Shown: piece after piece, positions 12,273-24,511 of the stretch | Position numbering within the stretch: the first letter of the stretch is position 1 | Layout of the letters: the number at the start of each line of letters is the position of its first letter | Assembly (NCBI GenBank): GCA_033782935.1 | Contig: JAWQEG010000369.1 | Span: 935,501-999,500 of the forward strand | From: Petrolisthes cinctipes | Taxonomy: Eukaryota > Arthropoda > Malacostraca > Decapoda > Porcellanidae | DNA: 64,000 bases | Direction of reading: 5' to 3' | Notes under the pieces: generated by a model | Database searches by the model: none | What the model was told of the DNA's origin: nothing | What the model saw: only the letters and a program-made list of their open reading frames with translations | Program-made: the position numbers and the translations under genes

Positions 12273-13890
12273 AAACGGGTACTGAAGATGCATGCAAATA
12301 TCGACTTTTGTGCACCTAAAAGATCGATTTTCAGTATGTTTTGAGCATGTATTTTGAAAATACTCTAACACGGAGTAGGCATGTACAGATCGCTTCTGGG
12401 ACCCCTAAATATCGAATTTTCGGGTGTTTTGGGACTGAATTTGAGATATCGACTTTTTGGCACCTAAAAGATCGATTTTTAGCATATTTTTAACCTATAT
12501 TTTGAAAATATTCTAGCACTGTACAGACTGCTTCTGGGACCCCAAAATATTGAATTTTCGGGTGTTTTGAGCCTGAATTTGAGATATAAACGGGTACAGA
12601 AGATACATGCACATATTGACTTTGGGCACCAAAAATATCGATTTTCAGCATGTTTTGGGCCTGAATTTTGAAAATACTCTAACACGGAGTAGGCATGTAG
12701 AGATCGCTTCTGGGACCCCAAAATATCGAATTTTCGGGTGTTTAGGGCCAGAATTTGATATATAAACGGGTACAGAAGATGCATGCACATATCGACTTTT
12801 GGGCACCTAAAAGATCGATTTTCAGTATGTTTTTGGCCTGTATTTTGAAAATACTCTAACACGGAGTGGGCATGTACAGATACCTTCTGGGACCTCTAAA
12901 TATCGAATTTTCGGGTGTTTTGGGACTGAATTTGAGATATCGATTTTTTGGCACCTAAAATGTCGATTTTTAGCATGTTTTTAGCCTATATTTTGAAAAT
13001 ATTCTAGCACTGTGTAGGCATGTACAGATTGCTTCTGGGACCCCAAAATATTGAATTTTCGGGTGTTTTGAGCCTGAATTTAAGATATAAACGGGTACTG
13101 AAAATGCATGCAAATATCGACTTTTGTGCACCTAAAAGATCGATTTTCAGTATGTTTTGAGCATGTATTTTGAAAATACTCTAACACGGAGTAGGCATGT
13201 ACAGATACCTTCTGGTACCCCTAAATATCGAATTTTCGGGTGTTTTGGGACTGAATTTGAGATATCGACTTTTTGGCACCTAAAAGATCGATTTTTAGCA
13301 TGTTTTTAGCCTATATTTTGAAAATATTCTAGCACTGTACAGATTGCTTCTGGGACCCCAAAATATTGAATTTTCGGGTGTTTTGAGCCTGAATTTGAGA
13401 TATAAACGGGTACAGAAGATACATGCACATATTGACTTTGGGCACCAAAAATATCGATTTTCAGCATGTTTTGGGCCTGAATTTTGAAAATAGTCTAACA
13501 CGGAGTAGGCATGTACAGATACCTTCTGGGACCTCTAAATATCGAAGTTTCGGGTGTTTTGGGACTGAATTTGAGATATCGATTTTTTGGCACCTAAAAT
13601 GTCGATTTTTAGCATGTTTTTAGCCTATATTTTGAAAATATTCTAGCACTGTGTAGGCATGTACAGATTGCTTCTGGGACCCCAAAATATTGAATTTTCG
13701 GGTGTTTTCAGCCTGAATTTGAGATATAAACGGGTACAGAAGATATTGACTTTGGGCATCTAAAATATCGATTTTCAGCATGTTTTGGGCCAGTATTTTG
13801 AAAATACTCTAAAACTGAGTAGGCATGTATAGATTGCTTCTGGGACCCCAAAATATTGAATTTTCGGGTGTTTTGAGCCTGAATTTGAGA
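12273..13890 (+). repeat. 1,621 bp tandem duplication, copy 1 (10 monomers)
   Basis: Shared rare variants with the next copy at exactly 1,621 bp are TTTTTAACCTATA near 12,488, GTACAGACTGC near 12,530, GCATGTAGAGATCGC near 12,692, TTTGATATATAAAC near 12,757, TTCTGGTACCCC near 13,211 and ATCGAAGTTTCGGG near 13,541. Copy 1 has a private AGCATATTTTT near 12,482. The match ends at about 13,708. Confidence 0.85.
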
Positions 13891-15330
13891 TATAAACGGG
13901 TACTGAAGATGCATGCAAATATCGACTTTTGTGCACCTAAAAGATCGATTTTCAGTATGTTTTGAGCATGTATTTTGAAAATACTCTAACACGGAGTAGG
14001 CATGTACAGATCGCTTCTGGGACCCCTAAATATCGAATTTTCGGGTGTTTTGGGACTGAATTTGAGATATCGACTTTTTGGCACCTAAAAGATCGATTTT
14101 TAGCATGTTTTTAACCTATATTTTGAAAATATTCTAGCACTGTACAGACTGCTTCTGGGACCCCAAAATATTGAATTTTCGGGTGTTTTGAGCCTGAATT
14201 TGAGATATAAACGGGTACAGAAGATACATGCACATATTGACTTTGGGCACCAAAAATATCGATTTTCAGCATGTTTTGGGCCTGAATTTTGAAAATACTC
14301 TAACACGGAGTAGGCATGTAGAGATCGCTTCTGGGACCCCAAAATATCGAATTTTCGGGTGTTTAGGACCAGAATTTGATATATAAACGGGTACAGAAGA
14401 TGCATGCACATATCGACTTTTGGGCACCTAAAAGATCGATTTTCAGTATGTTTTTGGCCTGTATTTTGAAAATACTCTAACACGGAGTGGGCATGTACAG
14501 ATACCTTCTGGGACCTCTAAATATCGAATTTTCGGGTGTTTTGGGACTGAATTTGAGATATCGATTTTTTGGCACCTAAAATGTCGATTTTTAGCATGTT
14601 TTTAGCCTATATTTTGAAAATATTCTAGCACTGTGTAGGCATGTACAGATTGCTTCTGGGACCCCAAAATATTGAATTTTCGGGTGTTTTGAGCCTGAAT
14701 TTAAGATATAAACGGGTACTGAAAATGCATGCAAATATCGACTTTTGTGCACCTAAAAGATCGATTTTCAGTATGTTTTGAGCATGTATTTTGAAAATAC
14801 TCTAACACGGAGTAGGCATGTACAGATACCTTCTGGTACCCCTAAATATCGAATTTTCGGGTGTTTTGGGACTGAATTTGAGATATCGACTTTTTGGCAC
14901 CTAAAAGATCGATTTTTAGCATGTTTTTAGCCTATATTTTGAAAATATTCTAGCACTGTACAGATTGCTTCTGGGACCCCAAAATATTGAATTTTCGGGT
15001 GTTTTGAGCCTGAATTTGAGATATAAACGGGTACAGAAGATACATGCACATATTGACTTTGGGCACCAAAAATATCGATTTTCAGCATGTTTTGGGCCTG
15101 AATTTTGAAAATAGTCTAACACGGAGTAGGCATGTACAGATACCTTCTGGGACCTCTAAATATCGAAGTTTCGGGTGTTTTGGGACTGAATTTGAGATAT
15201 CGATTTTTTGGCACCTAAAATGTCGATTTTTAGCATGTTTTTAGCCTATATTTTGAAAATATTCTAGCACTGTGTAGGCATGTACAGATTGCTTCTGGGA
15301 CCCCAAAATATTGAATTTTCGGGTGTTTTG
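13891..15330 (+). repeat. 1,621 bp tandem duplication, copy 2
   Basis: Partner of the preceding unit with very few differences; for example TTTAGGACCAG near 14,364 where copy 1 has TTTAGGGCCAG. The match stops where copy 1 reads GTTTTCAGCCTG (13,705) and this copy reads GTTTTGAGCCTG (about 15,326). A shorter relative continues to about 15,780, sharing TTCTGGTACCCC near 15,645. Confidence 0.83.
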
Positions 15331-17230
15331 AGCCTGAATTTGAGATATAAACGGGTACAGAAGATACATGCACATATTGACTTTGGGCATCTAAAATATC
15401 GATTTTTAGCATGTTTTTAGCCTATATTTTGAAAATACTCTAACACTGAGTAGGCATGTACAGATTGCTTCTGGGACCCCAAAATATTGAATTTTCGGGT
15501 GTTTTGAGCCTGAATTTGAGATATAAACGGGTACTGAAAATGCATGCAAATATCGACTTTTGTGCACCTAAAAGATCGATTTTCAGTATGTTTTGAGCAT
15601 GTATTTTGAAAATACTCTAACACGGAGTAGGCATGTACAGATACCTTCTGGTACCCCTAAATATCGAATTTTCGGGTGTTTTGGGACTGAATTTGAGATA
15701 TCGACTTTTTGGCACCTAAAAGATCGATTTTTAGCATGTTTTTAGCCTATATTTTGAAAATATTCTAGCACTGTACAGATTGCTTCTGGGACCCCAAAAT
15801 ATTGAATTTTCGGGTGTTTTGAGCCTGAATTTGAGATATAAACGGGTACTGAAGATGCATGCAAATATCGACTTTTGTGCACCTAAAAGATCGATTTTCA
15901 GTATGTTTTGAGCATGTATTTTTGAAAATATTCTAACACGGAGTAGGCATGTACAGATCGCTTCTGGGACCCCTAAATATCGAATTTTCGGGTGTTTTGG
16001 GACTGAATTTGAGATATCGACTTTTTGGCACCTAAAAGATCGATTTTTAGCATGTTTTTAGCCTATATTTTGAAAATATTCTAGCACTGTACAGATTGCT
16101 TCTGGGACCCCAAAATATTGAATTTCCGGGTGTTTTGAGCCTGAATTTCAAATATAAACGGGTACAGAAGATACATGCACATATTGACTTTGGGCACCAA
16201 AAATATCGATTTTCAGCATGTTTTGGGCCTGAATTTTGAAAATACTCTAACACGGAGTAGGCATGTACAGATCGCTTCTGGGACCCCAAAATATCGAATT
16301 TTCGGGTGTTTAGGGCCAGAATTTGAGATATAAACGGGTACAGAAGATGCATGCACATATCGACTTTTGGGCACCTAAAAGATCGATTTTCAGTATGTTT
16401 TTGGCCTGTATTTTGAAAATACTCTAACACGGAGTAGGCATGTACAGATACCTTCTGGGACCTCTAAATATCGAATTTTCGGGTGTTTTGGGACTGAATT
16501 TGAGATATCGACATATTGGCACCTAAAAGATCGATTTTTAGCATGTTTTTAGCCTATATTTTGAAAATATTCTAGCACTGTGTAGGCATGTACAGATTGC
16601 TTCTGGGACCCCAAAATATTGAATTTTCGGGTGTTTTGAGCCTGAATTTGAGATATAAACGGGTACAGAAGATACATGCACATATTGACTTTGGGCATCT
16701 AAAATATCGATTTTCAGCATGTTTTGGTACTGTATTTTGAAAATACTCTAACACTGAGTAGGCATGTACAGATCGCTTCTGGGACCCCTAAATATCGAAT
16801 TTTAGGGTGTTTAGGGCCAGAATTTGAGATATAAACGGGTACTGAAGATGCATGCACTTATCGACTTTTGTGCACCTAAAAGATCGATTTTCAGTATGTT
16901 TTGAGCATGTATTTTGAAAATACTCTAACACGGAGTAGGCATGTACAGATCGCTTCTGGGACCCCTAAATATCGAATTTTCGGGTGTTTTGGGACTGAAT
17001 TTGAGATATCGACTTTTTGGCACCTAAAAGATCGATTTTTAGCATGTTTTTAGCCTATAATTTGAAAATATTCTAGCACTGTACAGATTGCTTCTGTGAC
17101 CCCAAAATATTGAATTTTCGGTGGTTTTGAGCCTGAATTTGAGATATAAACGGGTACAGAAGATACATGCACATATTGACTTTGGGCACCAAAAATATCG
17201 ATTTTCAGCATGTTTTGGGCCTGAATTTTG
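15331..17230 (+). repeat. Trimer array segment between duplications
   Basis: Satellite in ordinary order with local irregularities: an extra T in GTATTTTTGAAAATATTC near 15,917, AATTTCCGGG near 16,124, TTTCAAATATAAAC near 16,147, GATATCGACATATTGG near 16,504, and TTTTAGGGTG near 16,800 in an S2/L2 mosaic. CTGTGACCCC and CGGTGGTTTTG near 17,095-17,125 mark the end of this segment just before the large duplication. Confidence 0.75.
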
Positions 17231-20200
17231 AAAATACTCTAACACGGAGTAGGCATGTACAGATCGCTTCTGGGACCCCAAAATATCGAATTTTCGGGTG
17301 TTTAGGGCCAGAATTTGAGATATAAACGGGTACAGAAGATGCATGCACATATCGACTTTTGGGCACCTAAAAGATCGATTTACAGTATGTTTTTGGCCTG
17401 TATTTTGAAAATACTCTAACACGGAGTAGGCATGTACAGATCGCTTCTGGGAACCCTAAATATCGAATTTTCGGGTGTTTTGGGACTGAATTTGAGATAT
17501 CGACTTTTTGGCACTTAAAAGATCGATTTTTAGCATGTTTTTAGCCTATATTTTGAAAATATTCTAGCACTGTACAGATTGCTTCTGGGACCCCAAAATA
17601 TTGAATTTTCGGGTGTTTTGAGCCTGAATTTGAGATATAAACGGGTACAGAAGATACATGCACATATTGACTTTGGGCATCTAAAATATCGATTTTCAGC
17701 ATGTTTTGGGCCTGTATTTTGAAAATACTCTAACACTGAGTAGGCATGTACAGATTGCTTCTGGGACCCCAAAATATTGAATTTTCGGGTGTTTTGAGCC
17801 TGAATTTGAGATATAAACGGGTACTGAAGATGCATGCACATATCGACTTTTGTGCACCTAAAAGATTGATTTTCAGTATGTTTTGAGCATGTATTTTGAA
17901 AATACTCTAACACGGAGTAGGCATGTACAGATCGCTTCTGGGACCCCTAAATATCGAATTTTCGGGTGTTTTGGGACTGAATTTGAGATATCGACTTTTT
18001 GGCACCTAAAAGATCGATTTTTAGCATGTTTTTAGCCTATATTTTGAAAATATTCTAACACTAAGTAGGCATGTACAGATTGCTTCTGGGACCCCAAAAT
18101 ATTGAATTTTCGGGTGTTTTGAGCCTGAATTTGAGATATAAACGGGTACAGAAGATAAATGCACATATTAACTTTGGGCACCAAAAATATCGATTTTCAG
18201 CATGTTTTGGGCCTGAATTTTCAAAATACTCTAACACGGAGTATGCATTTACAGATCGCTTCTGGGACCCCAAAATATCGAATTTTCGGGTGTTTAGGGC
18301 CAGAATTTGAGATATAAACGGGTACAGAAGATGCATGCACATATCGACTTTTGGGCACCTAAAAGATCGATTTTCAGTATGTTTTTGGCCTGTATTTTGA
18401 AAATACTCTAACACGGAGTAGGCATGTACAGATACCATCTGGGACCTCTAAATATCGAATTTTCGGGTGTTTTGGGACTGAATTTGAGATATCGATTTTT
18501 TGGCACCTAAAATGTCGATTTTTAGCATGTTTTTAGCCTATATTTTGAAAATATTCTAGCACTGTGTAGGCATGTACAGATTGCTTTTGGGACTCCAAAA
18601 TATTGAATTTTCGGGTGTTTTGAGCCTGAATTTGAGATATAAACGGGTACTGAAGATGCATGCAAATATCGACTTTTGTGCACCTAAAAGATCGATTTTC
18701 AATATGTTTTGAGCATGTATTTTGAAAATACTCTAACACGGAGTAGGCATGTACAGATCGCTTCTGGGACCCCTAAATATCGAATTTTCGGGTGTTTTGG
18801 GACTGAATTTGAGATATCGACTTTTTGGCACCTAAAAGATCGATTTTTAGCATGTTTTTAGCCTATATTTTGAGAATATTCTAGCACTGTACAGATTGCT
18901 TCTGGGACCCCAAAATATTGAATTTTCGGGTGTTTTGAGCCTGAATTTGAGATATAAACGGGTACAGAAGATACATGCACATATTGACTTTGGGCACCAA
19001 AAATATCGTTTTTCAGCATGTTTTGGGCCTGAATTTTGAAAATACTCTAACACGGAGTAGGTATGTACAGATCGCTTCTGGGACCCCAAAATATCGAATT
19101 TTCGGGTGTTTAGGGCCAGAATTTGAGATATAAACGGGTACAGAAGATGCATGCACATATCGACTTTTGGGCACCTAAAAGATCGATTTTCAGTATGTTT
19201 TTGGCCTGTATTTTGAAAATACTCTAACACGGAGTAGGCATGTACAGATACCTTCTGGGACCTCTAAATATCGAATTTTCGGGTGTTTTGGGACTGAATT
19301 TGAGATATCGATTTTTTGGACCTAAAATGTCGATTTTTAGCATGTTTTTAGCCTATTTTTTGAAAATATTCTAGCACTGTGTAGGCATGTACAGATTGCT
19401 TCTGGGACCCCAAAATATTGAATTTTCGGGTGTTTTGAGCCTGAATTTGAGATATAAACGTGTACAGAAGATACATGCACATATTGACTTTGGGCATCTA
19501 AAATATCGATTTTCAGCATGTTTTGGGCCTGTATTTTGAAAATACTCTAACACTGAGTAGGCATGTACAGATTGCTTCTGGGACCCCAAAATATTGAATT
19601 TTCGGGTGTTTTTGAGCCGGAATTTGAGATATAAACGGGTACTGAAGATGCATGCACATATCGACTTTTGTGCACCTAAAAGATCGATTTTCAGTATGTT
19701 TTGAGCATGTATTTTGAAAATACCCTAACACGGAGTAGGCATGTACAGATCGCTTCTGGGACCCCTAAATATCGAATTTTCGGGTGTTTTGGGACTGAAT
19801 TTGAGATATCGACTTTTTGGCACCTAAAAGATCGATTTTTAGCATGTTTTTAGCATATATTTTGAAAATATTCTAGCACTGAGTAGGCATGTACAGATTG
19901 CTTCTGGGACCCCAAAATATTGAATTTTCGGGTGTTTTCAGCCTGAATTTGAGATATAAACGGGTACAGAAGATACATGCACATATTGACTTTGGGCACC
20001 AAAAATATCGATTTTCAGCATGTTTTGGGCCTGAATTTTGAAAATACTCTAACACGGAGTAGGCATGTACAGATCGCTTCTGGGACCCCAAAATATCGAA
20101 TTTTCGGGTGTTTAGGGCCAGAATTTGAGATATAAACGGGTACAGAAGATGCATGCACATATCGACTTTTGGGCACCTAAAAGATCGATTTTCAGTATGT

Positions 20201-21474
20201 TTTTGACCAGTATTTTGAAAATACTCTAACACAGAGTAGGCATGTACAGATACCATCTGGGACCTCTAAATATAGAATTTTCGGGTGTTTTGGGACTGAA
20301 TTTGAGATATCGATTTTTTGACACCTAAAATGTCGATTTTTAGCATGTTTTTAGCCTATATTTTGAAAATATTCTAGCACTGTGTAGGCATGTACAGATT
20401 GCTTCTGGGACCCCAAAATATTGAATTTTCGGGTGTTTTGAGCCTGAATTTGAGATATAAACGGGTACTGAAGATGCATGCAAATATCGACTTTTGTGCA
20501 CCTAAAGGATCGATTTTCAGTATGTTTTGAGCATGTATTTTGAAAATACTCTAACACGGAGTAGGCATGTACAGATCGCTTCTGGGACCCCTAAATATCG
20601 AATTTTCGGGTGTTTTGGGACTGAATTTGAGATATCGACTTTTTTTCACCTAAAAGATCGATTTTTAGCATGTTTTTAGCGTATAATTTGAAAATATTCT
20701 AGCACTGTACAGATTGCTTCTGGGACCCCAAAATATTGAATTTTCGGGTGTTTTGAGCCTGAATTTGAGATATAAACGGGTACAGAAGATACATGCACAT
20801 ATTGACTTTGGGCACCAAAAATATCGATTTTCAGCATGTTTTGGGCCTGAATTTTGAAAATACTCTAACACGGAGTAGGCATATACAGATCGCTTCTGGG
20901 ACCCCAAAATATCGAATTTTCGGGTGTTTAGGGCCAGAATTTGAGATATAAACGGGTACAGAAGATGCTTGCACATATCGACTTTTGGGCACCTAAAAGA
21001 TCGATTTTCAGTATGTTTTTGGCCTGTATTTTGAAAATACTCTAACACGGAGTAGGCATGTACAGATCGCTTCTGGGACCCCTAAATATCGAATTTTCGG
21101 GTGTTTTGGGACTGAATTTGAGATATCGACTTTTTGGCACTTAAAAGATCGATTTTTAGCATGTTTTTAGCCTATATTTTGAAAATATTCTAGCACTGTA
21201 CAGATTGCTTCTGGGATCCCAAAATATTGAATTTTCGGGTGTTTTGAGCCTGAATTTGAGATATAAACAGGTACAGAAGATTCATGCACATATTGACTTT
21301 GGGCATCTAAAATACCGATTTTCAGCATGTTTTGGGCCTGTATTTTGAAAATACTCTAACACTGAGTAGGCATGTACAGATTGCTTCTGGGACCCCAAAA
21401 TATTGAATTTTCGGGTGTTTTGAGCCTGAATTTGAGATATAAACGGGTACTGAAGATACATGCACATATCGACT

Positions 21475-23255
21475 TTTGTGCACCTAAAAGATCGATTTTC
21501 AGTATGTTTTGAGCATGTATTTTGAAAATACTCTAACACGGAGTAGGCATGTACAGATCGCTTCTGGGACCCCTAAATATCGAATTTTCGGGTGTTTTGG
21601 GACGGAATTTGAGATATCGACTTTTGGCACCTAAAAGATCGATTTTTAGCATGTTTTTAGCCTTTATTTTGAAAATATTCTAGCACTGAGTAGGCATGTA
21701 CAGATTGCTTCTGGGACCCCAAAATATTGAATTTTCGGGTGTTTTGAGCCTGAATTTGAGATATAAACGGGTACAGAAGATAAATGCACATATTAACTTT
21801 GGGCACCAAAAATATCGATTTTCAGCATGTTTTGGGCCTGAATTTTCAAAATACTCTAACACGGAGTATGCATTTACAGATCGCTTCTGGGACCCCAAAA
21901 TATCGAATTTTCGGGTGTTTAGGGCCAGAATTTGAGATATAAACGGGTACAGAAGATGCATGCACATATCGACTTTTGGGCACCTAAAAGATCGAATTTC
22001 AGTATGTTTTTGGCCTGTATTTTGAAAATACTCTAACACGGAGTAGGCATGTACAGATCGCTTCTGGGGCCCCTAAATATCGAATTTTCGGGTGTTTTGG
22101 GACTGAATTTGAGATATCGATTTTTTGGCACCTAAAATGTCGATTTTTAGCATGTTTTTAGCCTATATTTTGAAAATATTCTAGCACTGCGTAGGCATGT
22201 ACAGATTGCTTCTGGGACCCCAAAATATTGAATTTTCGGGTGTTTTGAACCTGAATTTGAGATATAAACGGGTACTGAAGATGCATGCAAATATCGACTT
22301 TTGTGCACCTAAAAGATCGATTTTCAGTATGTTTTGAGCATGTATTTTGAAAATACTCTAACACGGAGTAGGCATGTACAGATCGCTTCTGGGACCCCTA
22401 AATATCGAATTTTCGGGTGTTTTGGGACGGAATTTGAGATATCGACTTTTGGCACCTAAAAGATCGATTTTTAGCATGTTTTTAGCCTTTATTTTGAAAA
22501 TATTCTAGCACTGAGTAGGCATGTACAGATTGCTTCTGGGACCCCAAAATATTGAATTTTCGGGTGTTTTGAGCCTGAATTTGAGATATAAACGGGTACA
22601 GAAGATAAATGCACATATTAACTTTGGGCACCAAAAATATCGATTTTCAGCATGTTTTGGGCCTGAATTTTCAAAATACTCTAACACGGAGTATGCATTT
22701 ACAGATCGCTTCTGGGACCCCAAAATATCGAATTTTCGGGTGTTTAGGGCCAGAATTTGAGATATAAACGGGTACAGAAGATGCATGCACATATCGACTT
22801 TTGGGCACCTAAAAGATCGAATTTCAGTATGTTTTTGGCCTGTATTTTGAAAATACTCTAACACGGAGTAGGCATGTACAGATCGCTTCTGGGGCCCCTA
22901 AATATCGAATTTTCGGGTGTTTTGGGACTGAATTTGAGATATCGATTTTTTGGCACCTAAAATGTCGATTTTTAGCATGTTTTTAGCCTATATTTTGAAA
23001 ATATTCTAGCACTGCGTAGGCATGTACAGATTGCTTCTGGGACCCCAAAATATTGAATTTTCGGGTGTTTTGAACCTGAATTTGAGATATAAACGGGTAC
23101 TGAAGATGCATGCAAATATCGACTTTTGTGCACCTAAAAGATCGATTTTCAGTATGTTTTGAGCATGTATTTTGAAAATACTCTAACACGGAGTAGGCAT
23201 GTACAGATCGCTTCTGGGACCCCTAAATATCGAATTTTCGGGTGTTTTGGGACTG
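21475..23255 (+). repeat. 825 bp tandem duplication (5 monomers, two copies)
   Basis: Copies are about 21,475-22,430 and 22,300-23,255 when aligned at 825 bp. Both have GGGACGGAATTTG at the head or its equivalent, TATTAACTTTGGG, GAATTTTCAAAATAC, GCATTTACAG, AGATCGAATTTCAG, CTGGGGCCCC and CACTGCGTAGG. I saw no difference between the two. The unit has the order S-L-L-S-L, so it is not a whole number of trimers, and it locally shifts the trimer phase. Confidence 0.87.
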
Positions 23256-23686
23256 AATTTGAGATATCGACTTTTTGGCACCTAAAAGATCGATTTTTAG
23301 CATGTTTTTAGCCTATATTGTGAGAATATTCTAGCACTGTACAGATTGCTTGTGGGACCCCAAAATATTGAATTTTCGGGTGTTTTGAGCCTGAATTTGA
23401 GATATAAACGGGTACAGAAGATACATGCACATATTGACTTTGGGCACCAAAAATATCGATTTTCAGCATGTTTTGGGCCTGAATTTTGAAGATACTCTAA
23501 CACGGAGTAGGCATGTACAGATCGCTTCTGGGACCCCAAAATATCGAATTTTCGGGTGTTTAGGGCCAGAATTTGAGATATAAACGGGTACAGAAGATGC
23601 ATGCACATATCGACTTTTGGGCACCTAAAAGATCGATTTTCAGTATGTTTTTGGCCTGTATTTTGAAAATACTCTAACACGGAGTA

Positions 23687-23834
23687 GGCATGTACAGATA
23701 CCTTCTGGGACCTCTAAATATCGAATTTTCTGGTGTTTTGGGACTGAATTTGATATATCGATTTTTTGGCACCTAAAATGTCGATTTTTAGCATGTTTTT
23801 AGCCTATATTTTGAAAATATTCTAGCACTGTGTA
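23687..23834 (+). repeat. Monomer class S1 (short, 148 bp), example
   Basis: Diagnostic features of the class are GATACCTTCTGGGACCTCTAAAT at the head (written here as GATACC then CCTCTAAAT), GGGACTGAA, the deletion junction GATATCGATTTTTTGG, CTAAAATGTCG and the tail AGCCTATATTTTG. This example carries a private GATATATCG in place of GAGATATCG at the junction. The monomer lacks 29 bp relative to the long classes. It follows an L2 monomer and precedes an L1 monomer in the usual order. Confidence 0.88.
23806..23820. other. Perfect AT-rich dyad in short monomers (7 bp arms)
   Basis: ATATTTTGAAAATAT has perfect 7 bp arms around a single G. It recurs near the end of almost every short monomer. In long monomers L1, L2 and L3 the same site reads GTATTTTGAAAATAC, again perfect. 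In L1' it reads GAATTTTGAAAATAC, with one broken pair. Confidence 0.85.
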
Positions 23835-24010
23835 GGCATGTACAGATTGCTTCTGGGACCCCAAAATATTGAATTTTCGGGTGTTTTGAGCCTGAATTTG
23901 AGATATAAACGTGTACAGAAGATACATGCACATATTGACTTTGGGCATCTAAAATATCGATTTTCAGCATGTTTTCGGCCTGTATTTTGAAAATACTCTA
24001 ACACTGAGTA
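23835..24010 (+). repeat. Monomer class L1 (176 bp), example
   Basis: Head GATTGCTTCTGGGACCCC, then AATATTGAATTTT, TTTTGAGCCTGAA, GGTACAGAAG, ACATGCACATATTGAC, and GGGCATCTAAAAT. It is one T shorter than the 177 bp classes because it reads GACTTTGGG and not GACTTTTGGG. This copy carries the private change CGTGTACAG for CGGGTACAG. The class usually begins after CACTGTGTAGG. Confidence 0.88.
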
Positions 24011-24187
24011 GGCATGTACAGATTGCTTCTGGGACCCCAAAATATTGAATTTTCGGGTGTTTTGAGCCGGAATTTGAGATATAAACGGGTACTGAAGATG
24101 CATGCACATATCGACTTTTGTGCACCTAAAAGATCGATTTTCAGTATGTTTTGAGCATGTATTTTGAAAATACTCTAACACGGAGTA
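24011..24187 (+). repeat. Monomer class L3 (177 bp), example
   Basis: The head is like L1 (GATTGC, AATATTGAA), but the second part reads GGTACTGAAGATGCATGCAC, then ATATCGACTTTTGTGCACC and GTTTTGAGCATGTATTTTG. It contains the palindrome TGCATGCA. It is the third monomer of the first trimer and is followed by class S2. This copy has GAGCCGGAA in place of GAGCCTGAA. Confidence 0.87.
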
Positions 24188-24335
24188 GGCATGTACAGAT
24201 CGCTTCTGGGACCCCTAAATATCGAATTTTCGGGTGTTTTGGGACTGAATTTGAGATATCGACTTTTTGGCACCTAAAAGATCGATTTTTAGCATGTTTT
24301 TAGCCTATATTTTGAAAATATTCTAGCACTGAGTA
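24188..24335 (+). repeat. Monomer class S2 (short, 148 bp), example
   Basis: The head is GATCGCTTCTGGGACCCC followed directly by TAAATATCG. The middle is GGGACTGAA, and the deletion junction reads GAGATATCGACTTTTTGG. The tail is AAAAGATCGATTTTTAGC and CCTATATTTTG. The class differs from S1 mainly in the head and in GATCG against TGTCG after CTAAAA. The junction creates GATATC, absent from the long classes. Confidence 0.87.
24255..24260 (+). other. Deletion junction of the short monomer (GATATC)
   Basis: Long monomers read GATATAAACGGG then 17 bases then CACATATCGAC. Short monomers read GATATCGAC. The missing 29 bp start at one ATAT and end at the next, so one ATAT remains. The join makes a GATATC hexamer that most S1 and S2 monomers carry and the long classes lack. 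Confidence 0.85.
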
Positions 24336-24511
24336 GGCATGTACAGATTGCTTCTGGGACCCCAAAATATTGAATTTTCGGGTGTTTTGAGCCTGAATTT
24401 GAGATATAAACGGGTACAGAAGATACATGCACATATTGACTTTGGGCACCAAAAATATCGATTTTCAGCATGTTTTGGGCCTGAATTTTGAAAATACTCT
24501 AACACGGAGTA
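24336..24511 (+). repeat. Monomer class L1' (176 bp), example
   Basis: Identical in plan to L1 but with GGGCACCAAAAATATCG in place of GGGCATCTAAAATATCG, and CCTGAATTTTG in place of CCTGTATTTTG near the end. It usually starts after CACTGAGTAGG, or after a 10 bp deletion that leaves CACTGTACAG. It sits between S2 and L2 in the second trimer. Confidence 0.86.
24358..24445 (+). repeat. Half-monomer A (88 bp), ancestral subrepeat
   Basis: First half of the L1' monomer, cut from GACCCCAAAATATTG to GACTTTGG. Placed without gaps against the next 88 bp, it matches at 57 of 88 positions by hand count (about 65%). The best-kept columns are AAAATAT near position 7, the GTTTTG/GCCTGAATTT core at positions 27-43 and CATGCACA against CATGTACA near position 69. 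The short monomers lost 29 bp from inside this half only. Confidence 0.8.
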
